Assembly (NCBI GenBank): GCA_025084515.1
Contig: JAJAGP010000424.1
Span: forward strand, 357,744 to 421,743
DNA length: 64,000 nucleotides
Direction of reading: 5' to 3'
Source of the DNA: Ancistrus triradiatus
Taxonomy: Eukaryota > Chordata > Actinopteri > Siluriformes > Loricariidae
Below the pieces are notes generated by a model. That model worked only from the letters and a program-made list of their open reading frames with translations, had not been told where the DNA came from and did not search any database. This document shows, piece after piece, positions 48,972 to 60,285 of this stretch; positions within the stretch are counted from its first letter, which is position 1; every line of letters begins with the position of its first letter. The translations under genes were made by a program, and so were the position numbers.

Positions 48972-49256
48972 TTTTGTAGTTTTTTCCACTCTTTAATTCG
49001 TCTGCAATTAACAAACAACTTTAAATATTAAACATTGAAAGGGAGTGCAAAGTATTTTGATAATTAAATAAATGATTGATGGTAATCGATATGCTGTACA
49101 TAGTCAGCATGAACAGGAGCTGAAAACTCCAGCGCTTACTCCATGAAAACAAGTTAACATATGATAATAAATTTTAATAAGGCAGATGAAAACTGCAATA
49201 TGTATGTAATCATTAATTCACTGTAAAACAAACATTTCACCTTCAAAAATTATTTA

Positions 49257-49590
49257 TTCATTCATTCATTCATTGTCTTATTCGCTTGATCCTAGTCAGG
49301 GTCACAGGAATGCCTAGCCGGCAGCATAGAGCGAATCCCTAGACAGGACGACAAGCAATCATAGGGCACATACACTCGCGAATTCATACACACATTCACA
49401 CACTAAGGGCACCTTTGGAAACACCAACCAACACATGTCTTTGGAATGTTGGAGAAAACTGGAGTACCCAAATGAATCCCAGACAGACACAGGGAGGACA
49501 TGCAGACTTCACACAGGTGGAGCCCAGGGTTGGGATCGAACCGGGGAGCTCGAAGCTGTGAGGCAACAGTGCTAAGCGCTGCACCAACCT
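49257..49590 (-). repeat. DANA-like SINE, nearly complete, minus strand
   Basis: The 5' part on the minus strand (AGCGCTTAGCACTGTTGCCT, GGTTCGATCCC) is tRNA-like. The body includes CAAAGACATGTGTTGG in reversed form. The 3' end runs into an (ATTC)n tract at 49257-49274. Confidence 0.75.
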
Positions 49591-49929
49591 TCAAATAATG
49601 TCCTTTTTTATTAACACACTGTAAATTAATGACATACACTACACAGCCACAAGAATGTGAACATCAAAATGTCACATCCATGTGTGTTTATTAAATATCA
49701 ATTTCCAAATCATGGGCACTGATATGGAGTTGCTGCCCCTCTACTGCTATAGTTCCACCACATTTACTTGCAGCCCTAATAAAGATGAATAATAAAAGTT
49801 GAAAATTTCAGATTTTGGTGAATTAGCTTAATCTCACGCTGAAAAAAAAATCCAATCTTTAATTAAAAGTAAATTTCATCTGATATTAAAAAAAACAAAA
49901 AAAACAAAACAAAACAAAAAAAAAAACAT

Positions 49930-50215
49930 ATGCCACTATTATTGAAAGCCCCGAATTTAATACTTTGCATAAACTACCTTTGCAAATAAAACAACACAGT
50001 CTTCTCCAGTAAGATTTTATAAGGTTGGAGAATACAGAGACAGGAATTTTAGAACATTTCTCTTTACGAAACCTCTTCAGATTGTCCAGGGTCCCAGGTA
50101 CTTGCTTGTGCACTCTCCTCTTTAGCTCACTCCTCAGGTTTCAGACCAGGGGACTATGATGGCCATGGCAGAAGCATGATTTTGTGTTCAGTAAACCATT
50201 TTGTGTTGAGCTGGA
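49930..50215 (-). mobile_element. Tc1-like transposase C-terminal remnant
   Basis: Minus-strand pieces KWFTEHKIMLLPWPS and HKQVPGTLDNLKRFRKEKCS plus SKIPVSVFSNLIKSYWRRL are in the order of the C-terminal end of a distinct fish Tc1-like transposase. The DLNPIE segment is disrupted between them. Confidence 0.7.
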
Positions 50216-50300
50216 TAGGGTTGGGTAACATATGCATTTTATCGATTTCGATTCCGGTTCTTATTGATACTAAAACTTTCGATTGAAAAACTGTGCCAAA

Positions 50301-50353
50301 TGATAAAACCCAAGCCAATGAGAAAAATGACAGCAGCCGGAGTGACTGCCTTA
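50301..50353 (-). pseudogene. Captured fragment of tmem230 exon 2
   Basis: These 53 bp align without gaps to tmem230 exon 2 at 47397-47449, with 46 of 53 bases identical (AGCCAATGAGAAA and GACAGCAGCC shared). The orientation is the same. Introns, splice sites and the rest of the exon are missing. The fragment is bracketed by an exact 31-bp direct repeat (50272-50302 and 50377-50407). Confidence 0.8.
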
Positions 50354-50421
50354 AACTTCCAAAATTCCAAGATTCCAAAACTTTCGATTGAAAAACTGTG
50401 CCAAATGTTTAGGTGTAAATG

Positions 50422-50455
<34 letters not shown>

Positions 50456-50589
50456 ATATTTCATCTTCAAAAGTAGTCATTTTTGAAGCTTTTAGATTTT
50501 TTCTTCCCATTTTAAAGCTGTTAAGTAAAAAAGCTTAAACTGACAATGTACTAAAGAAGTGACATAGGAACAACATACTTCTCTCTGTT

Positions 50590-50990
50590 GCTACTTGTGA
50601 TAAGTGATCTCTACTGCTGAAATTACAAACATGTAGTCCAAAGGGAAAGTAATCATTTTTATGTTAAGTAAGCGTTTTATGTATAGGTTTAAATTGTAAG
50701 AAAAAGCTAAACATAAAATGGTTACTTTCCTTCTGGATCACAGGTTTGTCATTTTAGCAGTAGAGATCACTTATGATCATTAGTAAGTGAGAGAAGTTTG
50801 GCTTTCCTAAGTCACTGTTTTAGAACATTAAGCTTCGTTCACTTTAAGATTTTAGACTCTCCTGGCTAATGCAGTATTTGCGCTAGGAGACCACAGTTGG
50901 TCAAACAGTACAAGCTCAATACTATGCTGGTACATTCGATGATTTGCCATGTTGGAGGTGTAACATCCTTTACAAAAGAACAATTTTCAA
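50590..50990 (+). repeat. Dispersed palindromic repeat, copy 2
   Basis: Arms 50590-50670 and 50708-50790 are inverted copies (AAGTGATCTCTACTGCTGAA versus TTTAGCAGTAGAGATCACTT). The right half matches 27183-27510 in inverse orientation. Upstream 50220-50280 carries ATCGATTTCGATTCCGGTTC, reminiscent of hAT-type ends. Confidence 0.65.
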
Positions 50991-50999
50991 AACATCATC

Positions 51000-52286
51000 A
51001 GTTTCTCACATTTTTCAGATTAAGATTCTTCACCAAAAGGAGACTTTCTTATAACCATATTTCCTCATCTTTACCAAGTGTGCCAATAATTGTGGAGGGA
51101 AATATACAATGGCCTCTACTCCTCTGGTAACGCTTTCTAATACATTTTTTCAATTCAGCCACAAGCGCATAAGTAATCAGATCAGATCAGTAACATCAGA
51201 AACTGATGCTGAATGCTGTCCTAATTCATCCCAAAGGTGTAGAATGTACTCGAGATCAGGGCTTGTGCGGACCTGTGTGCAGAGGTAGTAGCCAGCCGCA
51301 AGGTGAAGGATGGGTGCTGCAGTTATGGAACCCTGTATGTACCTCTGCCTGCAATCAGTGAATTTCAGGACAGGCTCCATGGTCCTCTATGACCCAGACC
51401 ATTGTTAGGGATTGACTTCAGGGCTTAAGGCCAGAAGGTTTTCCTGAATAATGCCATCCCTGAATTATTTTTTTCCATGTTTATTAAAACAATTTTCTAC
51501 TGAATTATCAATACTTACAAACCTCCTAATTCATTTTAAGAATTGAGTCTATTTACCTGTTAATTTATTTATCTGCTGGAATGTATACCATAAGGACGAG
51601 ACTTTTTGCTGTAAATAATGGTGCACGATAGGAATTAATTCCTCTGCCCCCTTGCCCATGAAAGTCCATGTCAGTTACACAGAGTGAAATACAAGGAGAA
51701 GGTGTTGTACTACAAGCCATCAATTTTAAATGATATATCCGTGTTGTGGCAAACAAGCCCTGCTCAGTAATTTTAAAACAGTGTTTTGTAGGGAGGAGTA
51801 TGAGTGACAACAAACTGAGTGTTAACTTTCTCAAGACCTCCACTTGTTTAAACTCTCAAAATGAATTTAGCCTTTTTTAGGGACTTTAAAAGTATCAGTA
51901 TTGAAAAATTAGACTTGGTATTACTTGGTATCAGATCACGAAGAAAATCTGTGCTATCACTCATCACTGAACCACATTATCTGCCAGGTCACACTTTAAA
52001 TCCCCTTCCTACTAAGCCTGAAGGCTGAAGATATATGACATGCGTGCTTTCTTCTGGAAGCAGGACAAAAAGGTGTGTGAGGTGAAGATTTCACACATTG
52101 ATTGTTAGTGAAGGGCAAGTAAATCAGCTAATTTATAGGCAAGCAACTTGTTTTCATACATAAATTCAAAGGCAAACTATGCTCTGATTAGATTTAATAC
52201 AACTTTAACGTAATGTTTATTATGACCATAGACTACAGTTTCCAAATTATGCCCTGAGGGCACATCTGGCCTGCCACAAAATCGTA
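51000..52286. other. Unassigned sequence upstream of tmem230
   Basis: No recognised repeat or gene. The minus frame 51177-51380 (MEPVLKFTDCRQRYIQGS...) looks coding-like in composition but matches nothing I know. Confidence 0.35.
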
Positions 52287-52483
52287 TTTACATTTACAGC
52301 ATTTAGTAGACGCCCTTATCCAGAGTGACTTGCAATTGGTACAGTCTTACAGTCCAAGCAATTGCGGGTTAAGGGTCTTGCTCAAGGATCCAACAGTGGC
52401 AGCTTGGCAAAGGTGGGATTTGAACAATGGACCTTCTGGTCTAGAGTCCAGTACCTTAACCGCTAGGCTACCACAGTCCCCCT
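52287..52483 (-). repeat. tRNA-derived V-SINE, minus strand
   Basis: On the minus strand it starts GGGGGACTGTGGTAGCCTAG (A box) with a B-box relic ATTGTTCAAATCCCACC. The conserved 3' block CTCTGGATAAGGGCGTCTAC ends in TAAATG repeats. It is the same family as 58265-58462. Confidence 0.88.
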
Positions 52484-52499
52484 AGCTAAAACATTTTCA

Positions 52500-52976
52500 C
52501 ATTTTATGTTGCGGACTTGTGCCAAAAAATACAATAATCAAGTTTTCCCCATCATTCTACACTCAATACCCCATAATGAAAAAGTGATTCCAGAATGGTA
52601 GAAATTCTTGAAAAAATTTAAATATTACCCTTTACTCAGTAGTTTGTTGAAGCACCTTTGACAGGGGTTCAGCAACCAGTCTTCGTGGGTATGATGCCAC
52701 AAGGTTTGTACACCTGGATTTGGGGATTTTCTGCCATTCCTCTCTGCAGAACTTCTCAAGCTCTGTCAGGTTGTATGGGAACCATCAGTGGACAGCCATT
52801 TCCACATCAATTTCATGTGTCATAGCAAAGGTTCTGAATACTTATGTCCATGAGAAATTTTAGTTTTGCCATTTTCAATGAATTTGCAAACATTTCTAAA
52901 ATTCTGTTTTCACTTTCTCATTATGGGGAATTTAGTGCAGATTGATGGGGGTCTGAAGACTTTCTGAATGCATTGT
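52500..52976 (-). mobile_element. Tc1-like deletion derivative
   Basis: Its TIR relics are ATAATGAAAAAGTGATTCCA on the left and CTTTCTCATTATGGGGAATT on the right, with the tip CTGAATGCATTGTA. Between them are minus-strand transposase scraps (CTGCCATTCCTCTCTGCAGA). The bulk is deleted. Confidence 0.7.
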
Positions 52977-54279
52977 ACGTAATATTGTAGTGTTGGTTCA
53001 CTACGGGGTTTCTACTCAAGTTTTTAGAACAACAACCATGTGCATGTATGAGAAGGGTTTATTTCTTTGTATAACCAATGATGTTACCTATTTTTAGCTA
53101 CTATCACAAATGAGAGCAGAAAGTGAGTAACATTTCAGTAAATACTGAATGGCATTAATCATTCAGCGGTATACTGAAACATGACCTGAAGGAATGGTTG
53201 TTATTAGATACAAACATCACAGAATATTTAGACTTAAAAAATCTAACATTTCAAAATTATGGTTCCTTGCCTTGAGGTGCTTTGCTGCACAAAGTTTTAG
53301 GGTAAAAATGGACCGATCAGTGTTACCGATTGAGGGTGGGGCTGGATGCCACTTTCTGTGCAATCAAGACATAAATCATGGTCTAAACTGGTTTACAATT
53401 AACTATCCACACAAGCAGCTGAAACCAATATTAGTCAAAATTTCCATCTAGTGTTTCAGCTAGTAACTACAGGGAGCTGTTAACGAGGGGGTTCGCCCCA
53501 GGCTGCACTCCCTAGATGAAACAGTAGATGGAAAAACAGAATGGGGTTCGCACAGGGCTTCAGCAAACTACCTCGCAAAATATTACCTCACTCATTTGAC
53601 ACCATTGATTACCTCTCAGAATCGGCTAAATTTGAGAAATATCGACCGATAGATCCATATAGATCCACATAGCCGATCAAGCCATCTCTAGGTTAGGGTT
53701 TAAAATTGTGTAAAAGTTATGTGTTTAGCTGTTGCAGATTCATTAATAAAAATAAAACCACCGGATCAAAAAAATCTCATCTCACAGAACCTCATACGCA
53801 AGTGGTCTGTGGTCTGGACCCAGATCAGGATAAGAAGGGGTAAAAAGGACCCTTTATTTTTGCAGGTTAGTGAAGGTCTTCCACAATGAACCCGAGCTCA
53901 CTTTGTGGTAATGAATGAAAAGTAGGGATCAACTACATTAGTTATACACCTGTTTAAATATAATTGAATTTATTTGGCATTGTATGTTGCTCTACATGTC
54001 TAGTGAAAAACACATTACATTATATGCCTGCCAGCAAGTCCTCAGAGTGGAAACACTGGCAAAACTTTATAGGCTAATAACTGTTTGTTTGTTTAGTTTT
54101 TAACGGCATGAATTACTTTTCGGCTTTACTCATGGCAGGTGTAGTGTGGTACTCATTTATCTATAGCAAAGTCACAGCTGGGACTCAGGGTTTTATGGGC
54201 ATTTTTAACATTTAGCCCACAGTTTATGTCCTCTGGCATTTTTAGTTTGCTTCTAACCTCTTTATATTTTCTACATATT
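52977..54279. other. Unassigned sequence
   Basis: Between a Tc1 remnant and the I-clade LINE piece. Nothing recognised. Confidence 0.4.
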
Positions 54280-55190
54280 GAAATTATGTTTTATTGTTAT
54301 TTCAGTAGAACAGCTGTCACAGATCGGTGGGGGTTCTCCCTTTAAGAGGTGTTTGGTGGGTCAGTTTGGAATGGCCTATTCGAAATCTTGTCCAAGTTGT
54401 TTGATCACTTCTATTACGGAAATGTATTGTTACATTAGTGTTTATGATGGGGTTTATCTTCTGAAGTTTATTATTTTTCTTACTTGCTCGCACTGCCACA
54501 GGGTTTCAATGTAGGATTGTGTTGCTGGTTTGATGTCTGCAGCTGGTAGCTTGATGTCCGTTGGTAATATGGCCATGGTGTTGCTTACCGCCTGTCGACT
54601 TTTTCAGTCCCAGGTATGCCAATATGTCTTGGGATTCAGCAAATTTTATATCAAATTTCTGATGAGTGAGGTGTTGGAGTTGATTAATATATTAGTCATC
54701 TGCGTCATAGACTCTAGGCCTTGGATAAAGTATTTTCGAGTCAGAGCGCATTATGGATAGAGCTTTTTACTTCTCCTCAAGGGCCATCGCTATCGCTGTT
54801 GCTTCTACCGTTAAGATGGAACCCCACTTTGGTAATCCAGCTGTCTGTGGAAAAGTTCCAGACAGTATAGCCATTGTAACCCGGTCTGAAGACTTGGACC
54901 CATCTGTATATATAAAAGTGTGTTTAGGATACATCTCTCTGATATATAAGTCCTGTTGGTATGTGTCTGGGTGTGTTATTTGCTTGTTGTTTCTCGACAA
55001 GTCCATGAATATTTGGACTTTTATCATGTTCCTAGGTGGGATAGGTGGTATATATTGAGCTATGTCATCAATATTCAAGCCCATATTCTGTATGTGCTGA
55101 GCTAGTCGTATGGCCAGGGTCTGCATCACATTTGCTCCGGGGATCGGTGTGCATGGTCTTATCAGTGGGAAGACGCTAATAACTGTTGAC
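54280..55190 (-). mobile_element. I-clade (Nimb-like) LINE fragment with RNase H domain
   Basis: The minus frame 54767-55129 reads through HTFIYTDGSKSSDRVTMAIL and ILTVEATAIAMALEEK, the RNase H D...E core found in I-type LINEs. A further frame (54317-54499) gives TTWTRFRIGHSKLTHQTPLK, the post-RNase H motif of this clade. Stops and frameshifts separate them. The reverse transcriptase is absent here. Confidence 0.8.
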
Positions 55191-55744
55191 TAGAGTCTTG
55201 ACCATGACATGGAAGTGCCAACAAATATTAGCAAAACAAAGTGAAGTGCAAGTCTAGTGCACACTACAATCATCACATATGCTAGTAATGGTAAACCTGC
55301 TCTTACTTCAGCTCCTGAGCATTTCTATAACCATCATAAACAACTTAGCTCTGTAAAACCGTGGCTGGTTTCAGAGTGATCAGCCATAACCGGTGATCGC
55401 CTCATCAGTCTCATATAACCGATTCTGTTCTTATCACATTTTACTTGTGTAGCGCACGATAGCGACGGCGGCACAAACACAGCCAGACAAACAGCACAGT
55501 GCATTTACTACCTTTAATTTAGAATTCAGTTCATGTGTGTACAGAGCTTTAAACATGGCTCAGCTGCTTGTGGGTTTGTTTACGATTTGTATAATCGATT
55601 CTGATTTTCTCTCATATGTTAAAAAATTCAGCAGCCAAAATTGGCCAAGGAAATTGTAATCAGTGCATATCTAGTAAACAGTCAGTTTAGTAAGTCTAAG
55701 ACATTTGTGTAAAAATGTAATACCAAGTTCCAGAAGGAATATTT

Positions 55745-56235
55745 ATACAAAAACTGTTCTGAATGGATGAAGTTTATATGGCCAAACAACTGCACACCAA
55801 CAAAAATCACATGTGGTGTAAAGCACACAAATACAGGATACTGGATTGGTGGAAACATGTTAAATGGTGGAATCTCACAAATATATTAGTGTTTGCTGTA
55901 TATCAGTAGAACACTCCATCTTGAAATTTATATAGCCAATTGTAAAATTTGGTGGTGGAGCAATAATGCTTTTTGGGCTGAGTTCTGAATGCTAGAGGAT
56001 ACAATAACACTGTATAGAGCTTCAAGATAAGTGGCAACAGTTAAAGGATGGCAGTTACTGCTTTTGTATGTTAATAGCCACAGGCACACAGCAAGTTCAT
56101 GACCTCACTAATGCTACTGTGGGTGAATAAAAGCAATTCCTTGTAGTCATGTTTCAACATCTAGTGAAAAGTCTTTGAATAAAACAGGAGGCTGTTATAG
56201 CAACAACTCTATATTAACGTAAAAAAGAAATAAAA
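55745..56235 (+). mobile_element. Highly decayed Tc1-like fragment
   Basis: Plus-strand scraps match the same family as 30.0 kb: AAATTTGGTGGTGGAGCAAT (from KFGGGS), CATGACCTCACTAATGCTAC and AACATCTAGTGAAAAGTCTT. No frames. Confidence 0.6.
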
Positions 56236-57176
56236 GATATTTAAGCAAGAGAACATGAGAGGGCACGTGTTATCATGAATAACATCATGGCTATGATTTT
56301 GTCACAGGCACGAGCCAGCAAGTGCTGTAGTAGATCAAAGCCGTGATGTTATCTGTGAACATGACCTTGAGTGGTCTATTGCTTTTATACAAGTTTTAGT
56401 TTAAAGAAACAAAATAGATTATAGAAGCCCTGAATTTCATAATGAATATGCCTTAAATACTGACAATACCATCCACGACAAATGAGTTGTCGCTATGCAA
56501 CAGTAACAATTCTCTATTCTGCTCTAACATAGTATGCTACAGATGGCATATGGTTTATACTGTATAACACTACCAAGTAATGTTAGTCTGAAACACAAAG
56601 TGCAAATAAGTCCAAATTATATGAAAGGAGAAAGGGACTAAAATTTAGGTTAAAATGGATTAAGAATTAATTGATAGAATACAGTTATTGATTAGAGTTA
56701 TTGTGTTATTTGTGTACATTCTATGTCTGTGTGCTTAAAGCTTGTCTTTACTTGGCAGCGCGTCAGTAGAGTGATATCATTTTGTTGTGGAAAAATCCAT
56801 GCCATTATCACAAATGTCAGCAGACATGTCTGAGAACATTTCTTAGCTAACCAGATTGCAAGGTCTGAACTAATTGTTGTAAAAAACATTAATTAATTAA
56901 TGTCAGTTGCAGTTAACTTATTATAAAGAAGTACCAAACAATAATCTTAAAAACGTCTGCACAACTTATTTCAAAATCAGTTTATATTTGTATTTAAAAG
57001 GGTTTTAGTTTGAATTGAGTTGGGCCCATGAGAAAGCCCTAAACACTCTCCGTTTGTCACACAATACAAAAAAGTATCTAAGTGAACAAAGGCAACTCCT
57101 TCTGGTGGTGCGGATTAATTACATGGCCTTTGTGGCAATTCCTGCTGAATTCTGTTCTTAATGTCTGGAGTATGTA

Positions 57177-58076
57177 CAGTGGTATCCTGATCCCTCGACC
57201 ACCTCGGAATTCGGATCACAACACAATTTGACCAGAACATTTGTCTCGGTTATCTTCGTTTTACTCAGTACTCTGCACACTTTCTTAAACTTGTATGAGT
57301 CGAGCCACACAACTCGTTTCAGCCAAAACACGTTTCACAATTCACGATCCACTGTTGAGAAGTAATTGGTACTGATTCACTGATTCATTTGCTCAGATTC
57401 ACAACAGCGGTTTGTCAGAGAAAGTCTCTGCTATTTTCATCATGTTTTTCATTATTTTTACATATACAGTACTGTATTATTAGTGCCAATAAGTCTCTAT
57501 GGGTCCTAAAAAGGGTTGTATTGACTGCCAACCGAAACAGGAACTTAATGCTCCAGAAGACACAGACAGGCTGCAGTTAGCATTAGCAGCTATGCTAGTG
57601 CCCCAACTTCACCAATACAGCAAGTGTTGCTGTTCCTTTTGACTTTCAATCCATTACTCACTAAATGACATGAGATTTTGGAACACTTTATTATAAAATG
57701 AACATTGTGGGAATGATTTTGGCCAACTGTAGGTTAATGTAAGTGTTTTAGACATTAACTTACTTATCATTACTTATCATAGGATCTCCTATGATACAAT
57801 ATAGACCGCTCTACCAAACACTTGTTACGACTCATCTGTTCATGTTACATTCAACTCATTGCAGATTTGAACATAACCCCATCGTAAATCAGGGAGCACT
57901 TGTACAATACAACTCCATGAATGCATATATTAATACCTTATACAGTGTAGATTTTCTGGGAGTGATTCATTCAATTTACATTATTCCTTATGGGAAAGAT
58001 TTGCTCAGTACCCATCGTTTTCAGTTCCCAACAAGCCTTCTGGAACAAAATAACGACGATTACCGAGGTACCACTG
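57177..58076. mobile_element. Tigger-like (pogo) non-autonomous element
   Basis: This 900-bp element is flanked by TA. The right end, CGATTACCGAGGTACCACTG, is the complement of the Tigger tip CAGTGGTACCTCGGT. The left end, CAGTGGTATCCTGATCCCTC, is a decayed version. No transposase frame. Confidence 0.75.
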
Positions 58077-58264
58077 TATGTGCTTTACCAGCACTGCTAC
58101 TAGAATGAATATACAAGCCGGGCTCTGAATCAGCAAATATAAATTATTTACGTAAAACAATGCTTCAACCTTTGCTGTATTAGCTTCTGTTGAATGAATA
58201 AAGGGATTATTTCATAAAGCTCTACTTTGCGTTCCATCCATGGCTAATATGTAGTCTTAATGTA

Positions 58265-58462
58265 GGGACTGTGGTAGCCTAGCGGGTAAGGTACTGGACT
58301 CTGGACCAGAAGGTCCAGGGTTCAAATCCCACCTCTGCCAAGCTGCCACTGTTGGGTCCTTGAGCAAGACCCTTAACCCACAATTGCTTGGATTGTAAGA
58401 CTGTACCAATTGTAAGTCGCTCTGGATAAGGGCGTCTCCTAAATGCTGTAAATGTAAATGTT
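58265..58462 (+). repeat. tRNA-derived V-SINE
   Basis: It has an A box (TGGTAGCCTAGCGGGTAAG), a B box (GGTTCAAATCC), the middle block TGGGTCCTTGAGCAAGACCC and the conserved 3' core CGCTCTGGATAAGGGCGTCT with TAAATG repeats. It lies 560 bp downstream of the candidate promoter at 59 kb. Confidence 0.9.
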
Positions 58463-59023
58463 AATGTTTGCCACTGACTTTCTATGTAGCTAGCTAGCGA
58501 CATACTGCATATCAGTTTATCATGCACTTGTAACTTGCAGTCGTCAACGCCTTCACGTCATTAAACATTATTTGTCATTATATATTATTTTTTCAACTAA
58601 AATTAATTCATTTCTTAGTACATTCGCTCCTTAAGTTGTATTTAATATTTTAGAAATAGGTCAGATCACTGTTGTTCGTTTGGTTAGGGGAAAAGTATGA
58701 AGTTATTCAATGCCCTCAGACTGGCCACCAGAAACCGCCATAACAATCATAGTCGAGCACTGCATAAATCTATGTTTGTTAAGAATTTAGAAGACTAAAA
58801 TCTGTTGCAAACGGGTGTCAATAACACCAACACTGTTACACAGCTTTTAACTGTAGTTGTAGTGCAATTTCAGTCTACGCTAATCATCATAACGCTAAAC
58901 TGAGAGCAGGTAAGACAAGCATTTAACCTACCAAACCTAAATAAATAAGCAAACGAACTGTAAGTCGAAATTGTAATAAAACCACGTACGGGATAACAAT
59001 ACAGACATCTGCATCTAAAATAC

Positions 59024-59097
59024 CTCATGTATGTATCATCGTCTCCCAGCTGAGGACCGACTTCCGTATTGAAATCACAAACGCGCATGCGCCTTTG
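59024..59097 (-). promoter_or_regulatory. Candidate TATA-less promoter / non-coding first exon, probably of tmem230
   Basis: A palindromic NRF-1 motif GCGCATGCGC is at 59083-59092, and an ETS motif (ACGGAAGT on the minus strand) is at 59060-59067. About 35 bp further on, a possible GAG|GTATTT donor sits at 59023/59024. NRF-1 plus ETS is typical of housekeeping promoters. tmem230 needs an upstream non-coding exon, and this is the best candidate, about 10 kb away. It could instead drive a gene on the plus strand outside the window. Confidence 0.45.
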
Positions 59098-59170
59098 AGG
59101 CTCCCTCCATAACCCCTCAACACTAGACGACACTCTATTACACTGACAGGTATAGGAGATAGGGCTCTGG

Positions 59171-59252
59171 AGACCAACTACTACTACTACTATTACTATT
59201 ATTATTATTACTACTACTACTAATATTACTATTACTATTATTACTACTACTG
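59171..59252. repeat. (TAC)n/(TAT)n trinucleotide array
   Basis: About 27 interleaved TAC and TAT units, adjacent to the candidate promoter. Confidence 0.95.
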
Positions 59253-59509
59253 TATTTTACTGATTCAGTACCCAGTACTGTCACATTGCCAGTCAGTTTC
59301 TGATACCAAGGGGGCACAAAGCGAAATCCTATTTGCCCCCTCTTTTTGAAAGTAAGCTATTCATTAAACCTGATATCAGATTTTTCAATTAGGGGAACCC
59401 GTATGCCCCCAGCTTATAATTTCATGTTAGAAATTGATTGATTAAATTGATTCATGCTTTTATGTTTATGCCAAATTCTGATCCTACCAACCGAATTTCG
59501 CAGCAGAAA

Positions 59510-59900
59510 TCAAGTCTTATCAGATCAGGCAACGTTTTTCGAATCTTGTACTTTCCAGTTTTGGTGAGCCCATGTGAATGGTAGCCTCAGTTGCCTGTTC
59601 TTAGCTGACAGGTGTCTGGTCTTCTGCTGCTGTAGCCCATCTGCTTCATGGTTCAATGTGTTGTGCATTCACCGACACTCTTCTGTATACCACAGTTGTA
59701 ACGAGTGATTATTTGAGTTACTGTTGAATTTCTATCGGCTAAAACCAGTCTGGTCATTTTCATCCATTTTCATTCATTCTGATTCTTGGTTTGAATTTCA
59801 GTATGTTGTCTTGACCATGTCTACATGCCTAAATGCATTGAGTTGCTGCTGCCATGATATTTGAGTTAACAAGCAGTTGAACACGTGTACTTAATCAACC
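59510..59900. repeat. Common fish dispersed repeat, internally deleted
   Basis: Blocks CAGTTGCCTGTTCTTAGCTG, CTGCTGCTGTAGCCCATCTG, GTAACGAGTGATTATTTGAG and CATGTCTACATGCCTAAATG follow the order of a very abundant fish repeat, with a middle section missing. A tip relic of the same family (CACTTTATTAGAGACACC) opens the region at 40.53 kb. Confidence 0.65.
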
Positions 59901-60285
59901 ACTACAGTGATTACCTTGAGTAAATAATGGTGATGGGGAAAATAGCAGAAGTAAACTGTGTTCAGAATGGCTACTTACTCTACTTCCCTCCTATCTGTGA
60001 ATAAGTTAGTCTCATTTCATTAGTTCTCAACTATGATGCAATGGTTGTTAATTTTTTATTGTATTGTTTACGGGGTGGCACACAAAAACTTTCTTTTGAA
60101 AACCTGAAACAGTCAAAATATTTGCTTTAGGTTACTGAGAATTAGGTGTAGGTGTAACATTAATTAGCTAGCATTAAATAGTAATAGTATTAGTCCTCAC
60201 AATGATAGAATTAAATCCAGGGTGGTTTCCCACTCTGTGCCCTGTGGTGCCAGTTAGGCCTCTAGTAGGTTTTGAGTGTAATCAA

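Noticed and set aside
50301..50353. Functional alternative tmem230 exon
   Set aside because: Only 53 bp of the exon is present, with no splice sites at its edges and with amino-acid changes within the membrane span.
58265..58340. tRNA gene (A and B boxes present)
   Set aside because: The sequence continues into a SINE body with the conserved 3' core, and a second copy exists at 52.3-52.5 kb; the cloverleaf is not convincing.
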